Source of the DNA: Anomaloglossus baeobatrachus
Lineage: Eukaryota; Chordata; Amphibia; Anura; Aromobatidae
Direction: 5' to 3'
Length of the DNA stretch: 64,000 bases
Assembly: GCF_048569485.1 (NCBI RefSeq)
Contig: NC_134358.1
Coordinates: 224,010,986-224,074,985, forward strand
How positions within the stretch are numbered: the stretch's first letter is position 1; each line of letters starts with the position of its first letter. A program made the position numbers and the translations under genes. Positions 22,925 to 34,762 of this stretch are shown in pieces. Below the pieces are notes generated by a model, which did not search any database, had not been told where the DNA came from, and was given only the letters and a program-made list of their open reading frames with translations.

Positions 22925-23050
22925 ACCACCGTGCGGAGCTGCCGCCCCACCACCGCGCGGAGCTGCCGCCCCACCACCGCGCGGAGCTGCCGCCCCACCA
23001 CCGTGCGGAGCTGCCGCCCCACCACCGTGCGGAGCTGCCGCCCCATCTAC
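22925..23050 (+). repeat. 24-bp minisatellite in the L2 3' UTR
   Basis: Five tandem units of about 24 bp (GCGGAGCTGCCGCCCCACCA plus CCGT) start 10-15 bp after the LINE stop codon. They are GC-rich and unlike the rest of the LINE. Confidence 0.9.
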
Positions 23051-24270
23051 ACCCCACCTACTGTCTCCTCCCCATAATCCTATAGAATGTAAGCACGCAA
23101 GGGCAGGGCCCTCTTCCCTCTGTACTAGTCTGTCTACTGTAACTTTTATATGTATTTTGTATGTAACCCCCTTCTCATGTACAGCACCATGGAACTAATG
23201 GTGCTCTATAAATAAATAATAATAATAATAATAATAATAGTAGCCACCGCCAGAGGCCAGAGATCCAAGGGCCAGCGCCTGCGGGCAAAGGAGCTCCTTC
23301 AACACACCCGCCGGGGAGCGAACCACCCGTGCTTAGGCACCGTGGTCCATTTACATTTAGGTGCAGGAGCAAGGTGGACTCTGCCAACCCGTCTAGTGGA
23401 CTACAGCCGGCTGCGGGCCTCCAGTCTATCACCATGTTTGGTTTAGCAGTGACTCTGTGTGACTTAATCGTGAGTACAACAGTGCCATCCAGCACCACGC
23501 CGCACCACAGAATTGCGCCCTGCACCAGCTCCCCGCAACCGGGCCCTGGGACACACCGCCCCTACCCACGGAGGGGTTAACAGCAAAGCTGCACCCTGAC
23601 ACCGCTCCCGGGAGTCCCTCACCTCTACCGCAGCGGTGGTGTCCACCATCACCACGACCCGCGGGTGGCGTCACGAGCAATCACCCCGACACCCGAAATC
23701 CTCGCATCCCCTGCATGTAGCACCAGCCTCCCTTGCAGAGCGAAGTGACCCCTGGGTCCGTGAGAGGCTCGAGCCACCGACCGCAGAACGAGCACGGATC
23801 CAAGCGGCTCGGCGGTCGCAGCCGAGGCCGCGGGGCGGTACACTAGCACAGATCCCTTTTAAGTTTGGTGTTTGGACTGAACACAGACTTTGCAATAAAG
23901 TCAGTGTTTGAGTTTGGAGTTCTGGTGCTTTAAGTATACTAACCACTTGTTGGAGCATTGCGGTGCTCGGGTACGCTCGGTGCTCGGCCCAGTACAAGAC
24001 CCCTGTAGTCTCTGAATGGCTTGCACTCGGGGTAAAAATAGCATTATTGGATGTAGTGTGTACAAAAAGAAAATGAAAACACCCCGCCGTCCCTTTCCCG
24101 GAAGTGCTTTGTTTATGGTTGGCTGTATGTGGGAGGATAGCCGAACTGCCCAATCAGAGACTTCCAATGGGGTTCTGGTCAAGTTCAAGTCCAGAAAAGA
24201 ACTTTATCTAAAGTTTGACTGAACCCGCCAAAACTGAACTTCCATGGGTCTGCTCATCTCTACTCAGATT

Positions 24271-24640
24271 GAAAAGAGGTTGTCTAAGTAGTGGACAACC
24301 CCTTTTAGTGATATACAGTATGTATGCAGTCTGTAATTCTGATACGAGGTCATTACATTCACTGTAATCTGTAAAATTAGATATAATAATCTTTACAAAT
24401 GTATCCAATATTAATAAATTTAAGGACACATCAAAGTTTTGGGATGGACAGGGGAAAAAAGTGTCATATTTTTGTATACTTTCCAGGAATTTCTGGATAG
24501 TTGGCAACCCTGCAGTGGACACCCTATCAACAGCTTGTTGCCTTGGGAAATTTCTAAAGAAAATGTCCACAGCGGACAACCTCTTGAAAATGATTACCGA
24601 CTTTTCCTTAGTAAAGTATTAGCAATCTTGATGGGTGGAC
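24271..24640. other. Small hairpin repeat and intergenic DNA
   Basis: At 24275-24316 AAAGAGGTTGTC and GGACAACCCCTTTT face each other across eight bases, like the fused ends of a frog TTAA-type MITE. The rest is AT-rich, with no gene. Confidence 0.45.
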
Positions 24641-26445
24641 CTGGACTGTAAAAGTCCAGATCCAAGCGGGTTCAAAATAACTCAAGCACCGACTCCGGGC
24701 CTGGAGTTCCCAGAGAAATCTGGGTAATGATACGGATCCTAGTACCCTGGTAGGAAAAAATAATTTCAAAGAAAAAAGAAATAAAATAAAAATAAAGCAA
24801 ATGCTTCATACTTACTATTTTCTGCTCAGCTGTAAACTGCTTCTGGGGCCGCTTACTCTACTTTCGGGGCCTCTGATTATTTTCATCTATATGGACTGCT
24901 TCTTCCACCAATCGGCAGTCCCCGTATCTCTGATTGGTTGAAGTCAGACAGTGCCCCCAGCCTGTGTGGCAGCTTGTGTGACTGCTTTCAATCACATACG
25001 CTGTCTGAGTCTAGGTTGGTGTAAAAATAAATAAATAAATTAAAAAATTGGAGTAGGGTCCACCCATACTATAATACCCAGCCATGATAAAGCATACAGC
25101 TACAGGCTGCAGCCCCCAGCTGTGCATGTTATCTTGGCTGTGTATCAAAATAAGAAGAACCGCATGCGGCTTTTTTTCCAAATTATTTAAATGAATAACT
25201 TTAAAAAACAGCTTGCGGTTCTCCCAAATTTTGATATGCAGCCTCAGGTGAGGTAATTTAGTTCAATGAGGTCACCTGCGTTCACAGGTGAAGGACCATG
25301 GGATCCTCCAGCTGTGACCACAAATAACCTGAGTGATATCACCGCACATCGCGGCAGCTCAGTCTCGGCCTGAAGCTCACAGCCGGCGGTTATAGTCTAT
25401 GCCCGTGTGCTGTTACTTCAAATGTAGCAGAGCTAGAATTGTCGTGGAATATGATGTGGATTACGTCATGCCTGGGTCTTTTGGAAATTAATAAAGAGGT
25501 GGAAAACGGTGGGGTTTTGTATTTTATTTTAAATAAAGGATTGTTTTGCGTTTGTGTTTATTTGTTTTCACTTTCAGATTAGTATTGGGGGTCTCATAGA
25601 CGCTTCCCATTACTAATCTAGGGCTTAGTGCCAGCTGTGAGCTGCCATTAACCCCTTGTTAACCCAATTGCCACCGCATCAGGCAATCGTGATGAACTGG
25701 GTAAAGTTCCAGGATTGTCGCATCTAATGGTTGGATGCAACAATCCTGGGCAGTTGCAAGCTTGCTATTTTTAGGCTGGGGGTCCAATAAGCATAGGTCT
25801 CCCCAGCCTGAGAATATCAGCTCCCAGCTGTCAGCTTTATCATGGCTGGGTATAAAAATTGGGGGAGGACTGCACTCCGTTTTTCTAAATTATTTATTGA
25901 AATTAAAAAAAGCTGCATGTGGTTCCTCTAATTTTGATACACAGTCATGATAAGCACACAGCTGGGAGCTGCAGCCTGTAGCCATATGCTTTGTCTGTGG
26001 TGGGTATCATAATATCGGGGAATCCTATGTCAATTTTTTAATTTATTTATTTTTATACCAATATAGATGCAGACGGCATGTGTGATTGAAAGCAGTCATA
26101 CCCGCTAGCACACAGGCTGGCATTGTCTGACTGCAACAAATCAGAAACGCCAGGACTAACGCTGGGCGGGGGAAGCAGTGCATATGAATGAAGATAGTAT
26201 AGTAAGCGGCACCGGAAGTGGATTGAGCAGCCCCAGAAGAAGTGCACAACCTAGCGGAGACTGGTAAGTATGAAGCACTTGCGTCAATACCCCTATCTCT
26301 TCTACCTCCATTTTTAAGTGCCTGATTCGGGTCCTCTAGACGTTTGTAGGGACTGGCATCTGGCCAGATATTCGGGATCAATACCGGGCCCAGACTGGGT
26401 TTTTTAAAAAAAAAATCCGATCCTGGGTATAGACCAATCCTGGGC
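24640..26445. repeat. Element with long imperfect inverted arms
   Basis: Sequence near 24800-24870 (ATGCTTCATACTTACTATTT and CTTCTGGGGCCGC) recurs inverted near 26220-26285. Inside, blocks such as GTATCAAAATAAGAAGAACC and CAGCTGGGAGCTGCAGCC recur several times in both directions. This suggests a non-autonomous DNA transposon of about 1.8 kb. Exact ends and the target duplication were not resolved, so the superfamily is unknown. Confidence 0.45.
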
Positions 26446-27531
26446 AAAATAAATTGCTATGTCCTATTACTAACTGAACAATGTAGCACAATGGTCACTA
26501 TATCAATAGCATTATTATGTGATTCTCAATCACTTTGATATAAAGTTCAAGAACAAAAAAAAAAAATATTCTAAGGTAGAAGATCGATTGATTGATTAAT
26601 TCATTCATTTATTCAATGCAAGCTCAAAATATTGCTGATATAACTTAAGCCTAAAGCTAAATTTGCTGAATAGTAAATCAACGTAGTAGAAACTGTCTAT
26701 AAATGGATTTACAATCAATCTTTACTATGGCTCTGCAGGAAGCCTTTTGATCTCTTCATTATGCACAATAAAGGCAATTTCCCTAATGCATCAAGAACTG
26801 GTATGGTAACTTCTATATAAAACAACAATAGCAATGCAATATACTGAGGCCAGTTTTACACATATTTTTTTTTCTCCTATGGAAAAAAGAGTCCAAGTTT
26901 TTTTTTGGGTGCTGGATCAATTTTTAGTCAGTTTTTACAATCCTTGCTGCATCGCATTTTCTTGTATGAAAAATGTAAGATTCTTCTATCCATTAAACAG
27001 TAAAATATGGACAGTAAATGGATGACAAATGCAGGTTGTATTATGCAGCCGAGATAAATAATAATTTACTATATTAAGTGTGATACTAGCAATTACTGTG
27101 TTAGATCACAGTGTCAATTCCTCTAATGGAACAAAAAAAAACTGTTAATAAATTAAAAAATAAATTCAAGTTAAAAAAAAAATCCCAAATTCTTTATCAT
27201 GGCAAGAAAAAAAAACAAAAACAAAAAAAACAGAAAATAAAATATATATATATTTAATATACAATAAAGTAAAATGTTATTTTTCTCAAAAAGAAATATC
27301 AAATCAGTTGAGGTATAACACGCAATGTTACCTGCTCCTGCGAAGGATGGATTTAAACATTGAATTAAGCTCCTGTGTGGCTCCAGTCAAGGGCTAGATG
27401 CCGCTGTTGAGAACTGCATGCCACAGTTGAAGGGGATACGATGTGCACTGCTCGCCAGCAACCACTGTGCATTGAACAGAACTGTGCAGTGAAGCTCCGT
27501 TCAGTGGACGAGAGAACTCTCTTAAAGGGAA
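26446..27531. other. AT-rich intergenic DNA, no gene seen
   Basis: Many poly-A tracts, no coding frame, no inverted repeat of note. A 63-codon frame at 26834-27025 is not convincing. Confidence 0.5.
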
Positions 27532-27535
27532 TCTG

Positions 27536-27915
27536 TCAGCAGGTTTTTACTATGTCATCTGAAACCACAGAATTGTGTCACATGTCTAGTTCTTGTGCTG
27601 TTATTTACTTAAACTAAGTATTTTATCACTAAGACATTATCAATGCTGTGACTAGCCAGCTCGTGCCATGTTATCCGACTCCACCTCCTCTTGTGATAAG
27701 TGCTCAATATTTATAGAAATGTACATACAGAACCTGGCGTGAGCGGGGACAACTCCCCGGGCTCAGCTACATGACTAAATCTAAACTAAAAACTCTGACT
27801 GTGTCACAACGGCTGCGCCTAGTAAGCTAAGTGATACATTGTTGGATTCAGGGTCTCTTTGCCTACATCATGCTGCTCTAAGCTGAGGTAGTAAAAACCA
27901 GCTGACAGCTTCCCT
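27536..27915. mobile_element. TTAA-type MITE (piggyBac-like)
   Basis: Flanked by TTAA (27532-27535 and 27916-27919). Inverted ends of about 28 bp start AGGGAATCTGTCAGCAGGTT on the left and, as complement, AGGGAAGCTGTCAGCTGGTT on the right. About 380 bp, no coding capacity. This end motif is very common in frog genomes. Confidence 0.85.
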
Positions 27916-27919
27916 TTAA

Positions 27920-28504
27920 AGCTTTATTCATGTGGCAGTTTTTGTTGTTATTGTGATGTCAGTATTTTTAACTGACAGTATACTGTTGCACACTGTGACT
28001 ATTCACTTCCACTAAATGATAGCTTGCAAAAAAAAAAAAAAAGAAATGTCCTACTCTGGTCTGTTTTGCGAAAAGCACTGTCCCATTAAAATAATTAGGT
28101 CAATAGAAAAAAAAAAGGACAGCAGACTGATAACTTGTGAAGCTTGGGAAACCTGTTCTTCTTTTCTGGTTTCTGTTTTTGCAAAAGAGACAAATATATA
28201 AAACAGGGATGGTAAAAATGGATATTCAGCTCAAAAATGGATAAAAAAGATATCTCACACACTGATTGAAAAATGCTCTATATGTTACGGACGTGAATGT
28301 GTGAAAATGGTTCTAAAACTACATTTTATATCATGTACAAAACAAATTCAGAAAAAAATAATATTGCTGTTTGTTTCCAGTCCTTCAAAAAGAAATGAAT
28401 AAAAGTTAATAAATTATATTTACCCTTTAAATACAATATATGTACAGCAATGAAAACTAACATTTTCCAAAATAAAAAAGTCCCATGAGACTAAGTTAAT
28501 GCTA
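27920..28504. other. Intergenic DNA, no gene seen
   Basis: AT-rich with poly-A runs. Nothing recognisable. Confidence 0.5.
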
Positions 28505-29643
28505 AAATAAAAAATAACTTTACTATTAACCCCTCAAAGCACCTCTCCAGCGTTTGTTTTTTTAACTGCTGAAGTGGTGCTTTAAATTTATATCTAGTAA
28601 CCCCTGTCTTATACTCACCCTCTAGTGGCTTTATTTTTTTTCACTTTCTCCCTGGAAAAAGACTACACGTCGAAACGTGCGTAGGGCTCTCGGACAGGAC
28701 ACGTTTGGCCAGGTAATGTTTACCAAGTTTGATTAATTTATCACTTAACCTCCTTTCTGAGACCGTTTTATGCACTAGCGTCAGCAAGTACATATTGGCG
28801 TAATAGGTAAACGGGGTCCCTATGTTTACCACTACTTATAGGTATACTATCTATATACTCTTGTTTATTATTAGATATATATCATGATGCTGGGCAATAT
28901 GATTATTATTCTCTCACGGTATTGGTTGTTTGCACAGCCTGTATTTACTATTGATATATATTATTATGCTGGGCAAAATTATTATATTTTCATGGTACTG
29001 TTACATCTATATAGCCTGGGAGGTTGTATGAACATATCTGGATGTCAGATTACCTTGTTTATTATATCCACTTGGAGATTTATTTTGTTGTATTTTTGGG
29101 TTTCTACTTCAATATCTGATATTGTTCATTGATTGTGTTTCCATTGTGATTTGATATTATTGTCAATGGATCATTCCATCTGTCATTATATTTACCTGTC
29201 CATATATGTGTTTTTTGTCCTTATTTTCTCTGCTGTTATCATGCTCACCTAAATTTTCAATACATTACTAATAAAAAAATATTTTTTATCTTCACTATGT
29301 TTTTTGTGCAATTTTTTTATATGATTTCTAGTGTACCTGGATGAAGACTAGAGGGATCCGGCTACAGTACATTATGCCACCCCACACCATAATCCCAGGA
29401 GGAGGACCGGTGTGACATAACCCTGTAATGGCATCTTCATGGTGCTCCCCAATTGGTCTAGAAATCACTTATTACATCCAAGGCAAAAGCGGTACTAATT
29501 GCTGAAAAGTATAGATCTTCCTATTTCCTATTATCCATTAAAGTTTTTTGTGAGGAAAGCAATGATGTAAGTTTAATGAGCGAATCAGTCCTATTCCTGT
29601 TATTATGATGTGTTGTGGCATAATGTATGGTAGTTGGAACCCT
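28505..29643. other. Repeat-derived intergenic DNA
   Basis: 28530-28620 resembles the end of a frog MITE (CTCCAGCGTTTGTTTTTTTA, then TGGTGCTTTAAAT). At 28665-28690 CGTCGAAACGTGCGTAGGGC is a motif seen at the ends of several amphibian retroelements. Related GAAACGCGT-like text occurs inverted near 30505-30520. No frame of length is present. Confidence 0.4.
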
Positions 29644-29647
29644 TTAA

Positions 29648-30241
29648 AGGGAAGCTGTCACCAGGTTTTTTCCAAAGACAATGCCACTACCAATATGCTC
29701 TTATATGCAGCATTCCATAATACTGTATATAAATGCCCAGGCCGATCTGCATAACATAAAAAAGACCTTTTATTATACTCACCTGTGGGGCGGTCGAGTC
29801 CAATGGGCGTCACTGGTCTTGATCTGGCGCCTCTTCTTTCTTCATGTGGATGATGTATCTGACGTCATCCACGCAGTGTCCATTGTGCTCCTACATATGC
29901 GCACTTCTCACTGCCCTGCCAAGAGCAGAGCAAAGTATTTTAGTGCACATGCGTGAGTGGTCTTTGACCTTTCCCCTCACCTGTGCATTACAGTACTTTG
30001 CTCTGCCCTCGGCAGGACAGAAGTGCGTGTGCACAAAAGTGCAATGGAGGATGCTATGTAGATGACGTGTAACACATGATCCACGAGAAGCAAGTAGACA
30101 GGAGTATCAAAACCAGTGATGTTCGTCAGACCGGACCACCCCTCAGGTGAGTATAATAAAAGGTCTTTTTAATGTTATCCAGATCGGCCTATGGATACAC
30201 TATTCTAGAATGTTGTATATAAAGGCTCACTGCTGGTGGCC
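29648..30241. mobile_element. MITE with arms over 100 bp
   Basis: The left end follows TTAA (29644-29647) and reads AGGGAAGCTGTCACCAGG. The left arm to about 29790 recurs inverted at about 30143-30240, e.g. GACCTTTTATTATACTCACC against GGTGAGTATAATAAAAGGTC. The right terminus is missing, so no second TTAA is seen. Confidence 0.75.
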
Positions 30242-31153
30242 GCATGGTCTAAACAAGCTACCACAACCTTCAAAATAACCAGACTTGTCTCACATCGAGC
30301 ACAATTGAGATGACATTTTTCGGCAATTGCAAAAGGAATATCTAACAGCGGACTCTGATGAACCCAGTGTATTCTGACATTTATTAAATAACCATTAATA
30401 ATCTCATTAATAACATGCCAAGGAATGTAAGTGCATGTATTCCGCATGTGGCACTCATACTCAATGCTGAATAAATTGAGATGTTTAAGAAAAAATGTCA
30501 CCTTACGCGTTTCACTAACATGTCTGTCTATCCTGTATTTCCATAACGCCACAACTTTTCCTTCTTGGTGTTGTAATTTCAATATAGAAGAGAATAGATA
30601 GGTCATGAATTTGTTAGTCCCTTTCAGGGTTAAAGAAAACCAAACATTGAATTTAGTCTGATTGCTCCTAAAGACAGCCTATGACACTTTCCTCTGTGTC
30701 TATATAATGCCCCACTGTTATACAGACCTGAGTATAAAAAATCATTAGACAGATCACTTAATTGACCTCTAATTCTTCATTCTGACGCTTATGTTGTATG
30801 TTGTTATTTAAAAAAAAAAAAAAAAAATTGGACAGTATACACCAAATGGGATTATCTATTATATCATTTTTCCCATGAAAAGATCATTTAAAATCTGGCA
30901 TTTGCACTATCTGCCTTAAAAGTTATTAGTCAGATTATCATTTACATATAATGATTTACTGGAATAGAACATCTGTGGAGGAAAAGTGTGTAGCCAAAAA
31001 CAGGGGAGATGAGAACAAGATAGAACGTCTACCAGTGACAGATTCTGAGCTATATGTGAAGTGAAGATGGGAGAAGTTTTAGGGAAATCTATTCATTACA
31101 TATGTATTTATTTATTGTATATCTTTTTACTGGTTTCTTGACAATTTTGTTTG
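30242..31153. other. Intergenic DNA, no gene seen
   Basis: 30242-30610 holds a 133-codon minus-strand frame without a recognisable domain and a GAAACGCG-type motif (inverted, near 30506-30516). It may be a retroelement fragment. The rest is plain AT-rich DNA. Confidence 0.4.
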
Positions 31154-31782
31154 CAGTATAACACAAAAATGAGTACACCCTCACATTTTTATAACTATTT
31201 TATTATAACTTTTCATGGGACCACACTGAAGATATGACACTTTGATACAATGTAAAGTAGTCAGTGCACAGCTTGTATAACAGTGTAAATGTGGTGCTTT
31301 CCAAATAAGAGCACACATCCATCAATGTCTAAAGCGCTGGAAACAAAAGAAAGTAGACCGTTAAGTGAAAATAGCCAAATTATGCCCAAATATCCATTTT
31401 CCCCACCTGGTGTCATGTGACTCATTAGTGTTACAAGGTCTCAAATGTGAATGGGGAGCAGGTGTGTTAAATTTGGGGTTATCGCTCACACACTGTCTCA
31501 TACTGGTCCTTGGAAGTTCAGCATCGCACATCATGGCAAAGAATTTTTTGAAGTTCTATAAAAAAGAATTGTTGCTCTACATAAAGATGGCCTAGGCTAT
31601 AGGAAGATTGCAAATACCCAGAAACTGAGTGGCAGCACAGCGGCCAAGACAATACCAGTTTAACAAGACAGATTCCACTCAGAACAGGCCTTTCCATGGT
31701 AGACCAAAGAAATTGAGTGTACGTGCTCAATGTTATATCCAGAGGATGTCTTTTCAAAATAGATGTATGAGTACTGCCATCG

Positions 31783-31980
31783 TTGCTGCAGAGGTTAAAG
31801 GAGGGTAGGTGGTCAGCCTGTCAGTTGTCAACCATATGCCGCACTCTGTATCAAATTGGTCTGCATGTCTGTCATCCCAGAAGGAAGCCTCTTCTAAACA
31901 TGATGCACAAGAAAGCCCACAAAAGGTTTGCTGAAGACAAGCAGGCTAAGGACATGGATTACTGGAACCATGTCTTGTGA
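31783..31980 (+). pseudogene. Tc1-like transposase fragment
   Basis: This 65-codon open piece contains GLHVCHPRRKPLLNMMHKKA and RFAEDKQAKDMDYWNHVL, typical of the middle of Tc1 transposase just before the DDE core (CRKPLL... and W..V.WSDE). Flanking parts lie in other frames, so no active enzyme can be made. Confidence 0.8.
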
Positions 31981-32625
31981 TCTGATAAGACCAAGTTAAA
32001 CTTATGAGAGTCGGATGGTGTTAAGCATGTGCGGTGGCATCCAGGTTAGCAGTGCAAAGACAAGTGTGTCTTGTCTACAGTCAAGCATGGTGGTGGGAGT
32101 GTCATGGTTTGGGGCTATATGAGTCCTGCTGGCTATAGAGAGCTACAGTTCAATGAGGGAACCATGAATGCCAACATGTACTGTGACATACTGAAGCAGA
32201 GCATGATCTCCCCCACTCAGAAACTGGGCCATAGTGCAGTACTCTAACATGATAATAACCTCAAACACACCTCCAAGATGACCACTGACTTGCTAAGGAA
32301 ACTTAGGGTAAAAGTGGTGGACTGGCAAAGCATGTCTCCAGACAAACCCTATTGAACATCTGTGTGGCATCCTCAAACAGAAGGTGGAGGAGCGCAGTCT
32401 CTAACATCCACTAGTTAAGTGATGTCATCATGCAGGAGTGAAGAGGATTCCAGTGGCACTTGTGAAGCTCTAGTGAACGCCATGCTCAAGGGAGTTAAGG
32501 CAGTGCTTGAAAATAATGGGGGCCACACAAAATATTGACGTTTTGGGCCTTTTTCACTCAGGGGTGTACTTGCTTTTGTTGCCAGCGGTTTAGACATTAA
32601 AGGCTGTGTGTTGAGTTATTTAGAG

Positions 32626-32811
32626 CAGGGTTCCCCAACTCCAGTCCTCAAGGCCCAACAACAGTGCTTGTTTTCAGGATTTCCTTAGCATTGCACTGCT
32701 GTTGGAATCATCGCCTGGGCAGGTAATTACATTATCACCTGTGCAATACTAAGGAAATCACAAAATCCTGCCCTGTTGGTGGGCCTTGAGGACTGGAGTT
32801 GGGGAACACTG
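32626..32811. mobile_element. hAT MITE inside the Tc1-like element
   Basis: 186 bp between 8-bp duplications ATTTAGAG (32618-32625 and 32812-32819). The inverted ends are CAGGGTTCCCCAACTCCAGT and, as complement, CAGTGTTCCCCAACTCCAGT, continuing through TCCTCAAGGCCCA. The CAG start and 8-bp duplication identify hAT. Confidence 0.9.
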
Positions 32812-32966
32812 ATTTAGAGGGTACACAAAATTTACACTGTTATACAAGCAGGACACTGACTGCTTTACATTGTATCAAAATGTCACATACTCAATGTTGT
32901 CTCATGAAAAGATGAAAAAAAAATTTACAAAAATATGAGGGATATACTCCCTTTTATGATGTACTA

Positions 32967-33992
32967 TATTTCAAGTTGGGTATATAGTGCCAACATATTC
33001 CACATTTCTGTACATTTGTGCTTCTAATAGAGCATACAATGAAATCTCCCTATCAATACATGGACATTAGGGCCAATTACCTATGTCCTTGGAGCACCAA
33101 ATGTACCTGGTTTTGTAATCATCAATCTCTATTGCTGCCCTGTAGCTGTATTTGTAGACTGATGTGAAATTTGAAGCCAGTGATAGAGAATCATAAGTCA
33201 CTGTTTCCACTTATTTATTTAGGCAAGAGTTGTAATTCTGTTATAATGTGCAGTAATGCATGTTCAGCCTACACTTTTACAGAAGGTTAGATCTTTGAGC
33301 TGGGATCCTGAGGATGGCCTCTTCAGCCTCTGCTGTTATGTTTCTGAAGAATCTCCACAAAGGTTCTAGATACACTTAATGGCCGTTACTTTTTGGAAGA
33401 AGACTTTTCATAAAACCTCTTTAAACAGAATATATTTAAGGAGTAATCTGACTATTGACTTCCTCCTTATTAGGAGTTGGCAAGTGATATCACGTCTACA
33501 GATATCTACTGTATCACACACCCATCCTATTGTGCAGCAGTCCTAGTGAATAGGACAGGTTAATGATACCTGCAACTCGCATATGTGAGCCGGTAGATCT
33601 GTACATGACACATCAGTGAACACTTCTTCAGCTAAGCAGGACCAGAGTCAGATGTTTCCTTTGCAAACGCTATACCATAGAGAAGTTGTCACAAACTATA
33701 GGCATGGGGGTCAAATGTGGCTTGAAATCCCAAACTAGAGGTCTAATGGGCATTTGCACTTGAAACTTGCAAATGTTAGCAAATTTGTGATTTCTCGTTT
33801 GTCCATATTTATCAGGCCACTACTTAATTTTTGAGTTATATGTAACTCACAACTATAACCCAAAGTTAAACATAGATCAGAAGATACAATGGGATGGGGA
33901 CCTCTGGCATGAAGAGATATCTACAACTATTTAGTCCTGCACAGTTCAAAATGTGTATCCATCAAATATGATTGATTCCATAATTTTATCAA
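32967..33992. other. Intergenic DNA, no gene seen
   Basis: No repeat structure or frame recognised. Could be single-copy DNA. Confidence 0.5.
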
Positions 33993-34762
33993 TACTGTAT
34001 TTTCTGGATTATAAGACCCACTTTTTTCCCCCAAAACTGGGGGGTAAAATGGGGGTGCGTCTTACAATACGGATATGGCTTACCAGGGCAGCAGTGGTGG
34101 AGTGGGATCATAGGAGGCAGGGTCGGCAATACTGAGGGCTCGAAGGAGGAGTGGAATGGCTCAGTAGGGTCACAGGAAGGGGTGTCTCGGCATTGGGTGC
34201 ATTGATTTAACTGTAGACCCATTGAATCGCCTGCGTTTGATGCGCTGGACTTCAAGAAAATGGCCACTGAGTCCTATCTGCGCATGCTCCACCTACATGG
34301 CCATTTTCTTGACATCCATCTTGTCAACCATGGGCAATTCAATGGAGCCTGCAGTCAGATCAATGGCACCCGCCGCCGAGACATCTCGTTCTGTGACCCT
34401 CCTGAGTCGCTCCACTACAGTGACACCCTGCATCCCGCCAGCAGATCAATGGTGCCCACTTCCGCCGCAACACTCCCGAAGCCAGCCGACAGATCAATGG
34501 CACCTGCCACTGCCGTGACACCCCTGAGCCCGCAGTATTGCTGACCTTCCTGAGCCACAACACCCCCTCCTCCAAGCCCTGCTCCTGTGACTTTCCTCAG
34601 CCGCTCCACCACCGCCGCTTCCCCTGGTAAGCATTAAGATTAAGACGCTCTAGGATTATAAGACAGGCCCTCATTTTAAAATTAAAAGTTATTTTTTCCT
34701 ATTTTCCTCCTCAAAATTTGGGGTGCGTCCTATATTCCGATGCGTCTTATAAAACAAAAAAA
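33993..34762. mobile_element. MITE-like element with inverted ends
   Basis: The left end, CTGGATTATAAGACCCACTT, and the right-hand complement containing TTTTATAAGACGCATCGGAA belong to a widespread vertebrate inverted-repeat family. GGGGGTGCGTCTTACAATAC and GGGTGCGTCCTATATTCCGA mark the two arms. The middle carries loosely repeated text around AGATCAATGGCACC. Plus-strand frames of 94-98 codons here are not genes. Confidence 0.65.

Larger units (their letters stand above)
20386..23241 (+). mobile_element. L2-clade LINE, 5' truncated
   Basis: The element begins inside the endonuclease domain and ends with an L2-type tail: TGTAAGCACGCAAGGGCAGG, then a GCACCATGGAACTAATGGTG block and an (AAT)n tract. 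It is the youngest layer of the nest, because its frame is open throughout while its LTR and CR1 hosts are decayed. The 5' truncation means that this copy cannot move on its own. Confidence 0.85.
19792..23842 (+). mobile_element. Solo LTR, copy D, split by an L2 LINE
   Basis: The LTR starts TGTGATGCCC and ends GGGCGGTACA, with the 4-bp duplication CTAG on both sides (19788-19791 and 23843-23846). Its two halves (19792 to about 20385 and about 23242 to 23842) together match solo LTR copy C in inverse orientation and total about 1.2 kb. It lies in a CR1 fragment and was later entered by the L2 LINE. It is a fossil without an internal region. Confidence 0.8.
19037..24262. mobile_element. hAT-like element with four-level nesting
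   Basis: The ends are TGGAGATGAGCGAACCTGAA on the left and, as complement, TAGAGATGAGCAGACC on the right. An 8-bp duplication, CTCAGATT, flanks the element (19029-19036 and 24263-24270), which is typical of hAT. Inside lies a CR1 fragment; inside that a solo LTR; inside that an L2 LINE. The element's own sequence is mainly 23860-24262 and has no transposase. Confidence 0.75.
31154..32966 (+). mobile_element. Tc1-like transposon, full length but decayed
   Basis: The terminal inverted repeats face each other: CAGTATAACACAAAAATGAG on the left and, as complement, a diverged version ending TATACTCCCTTTTATGAT on the right. Transposase text is recognisable on the plus strand, e.g. AAAAGGTTTGCTGAAGACAA and GTCAAGCATGGTGGTGGGAG, but the frame is broken in several places. 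Removing the nested 186-bp hAT MITE and its extra duplication leaves about 1.62 kb, the normal Tc1 length. Confidence 0.9.

Noticed and set aside
30205-30606. A 133-codon minus-strand frame as a host gene
   Set aside because: No recognisable domain, no splice or promoter context, and it overlaps the end of a MITE.
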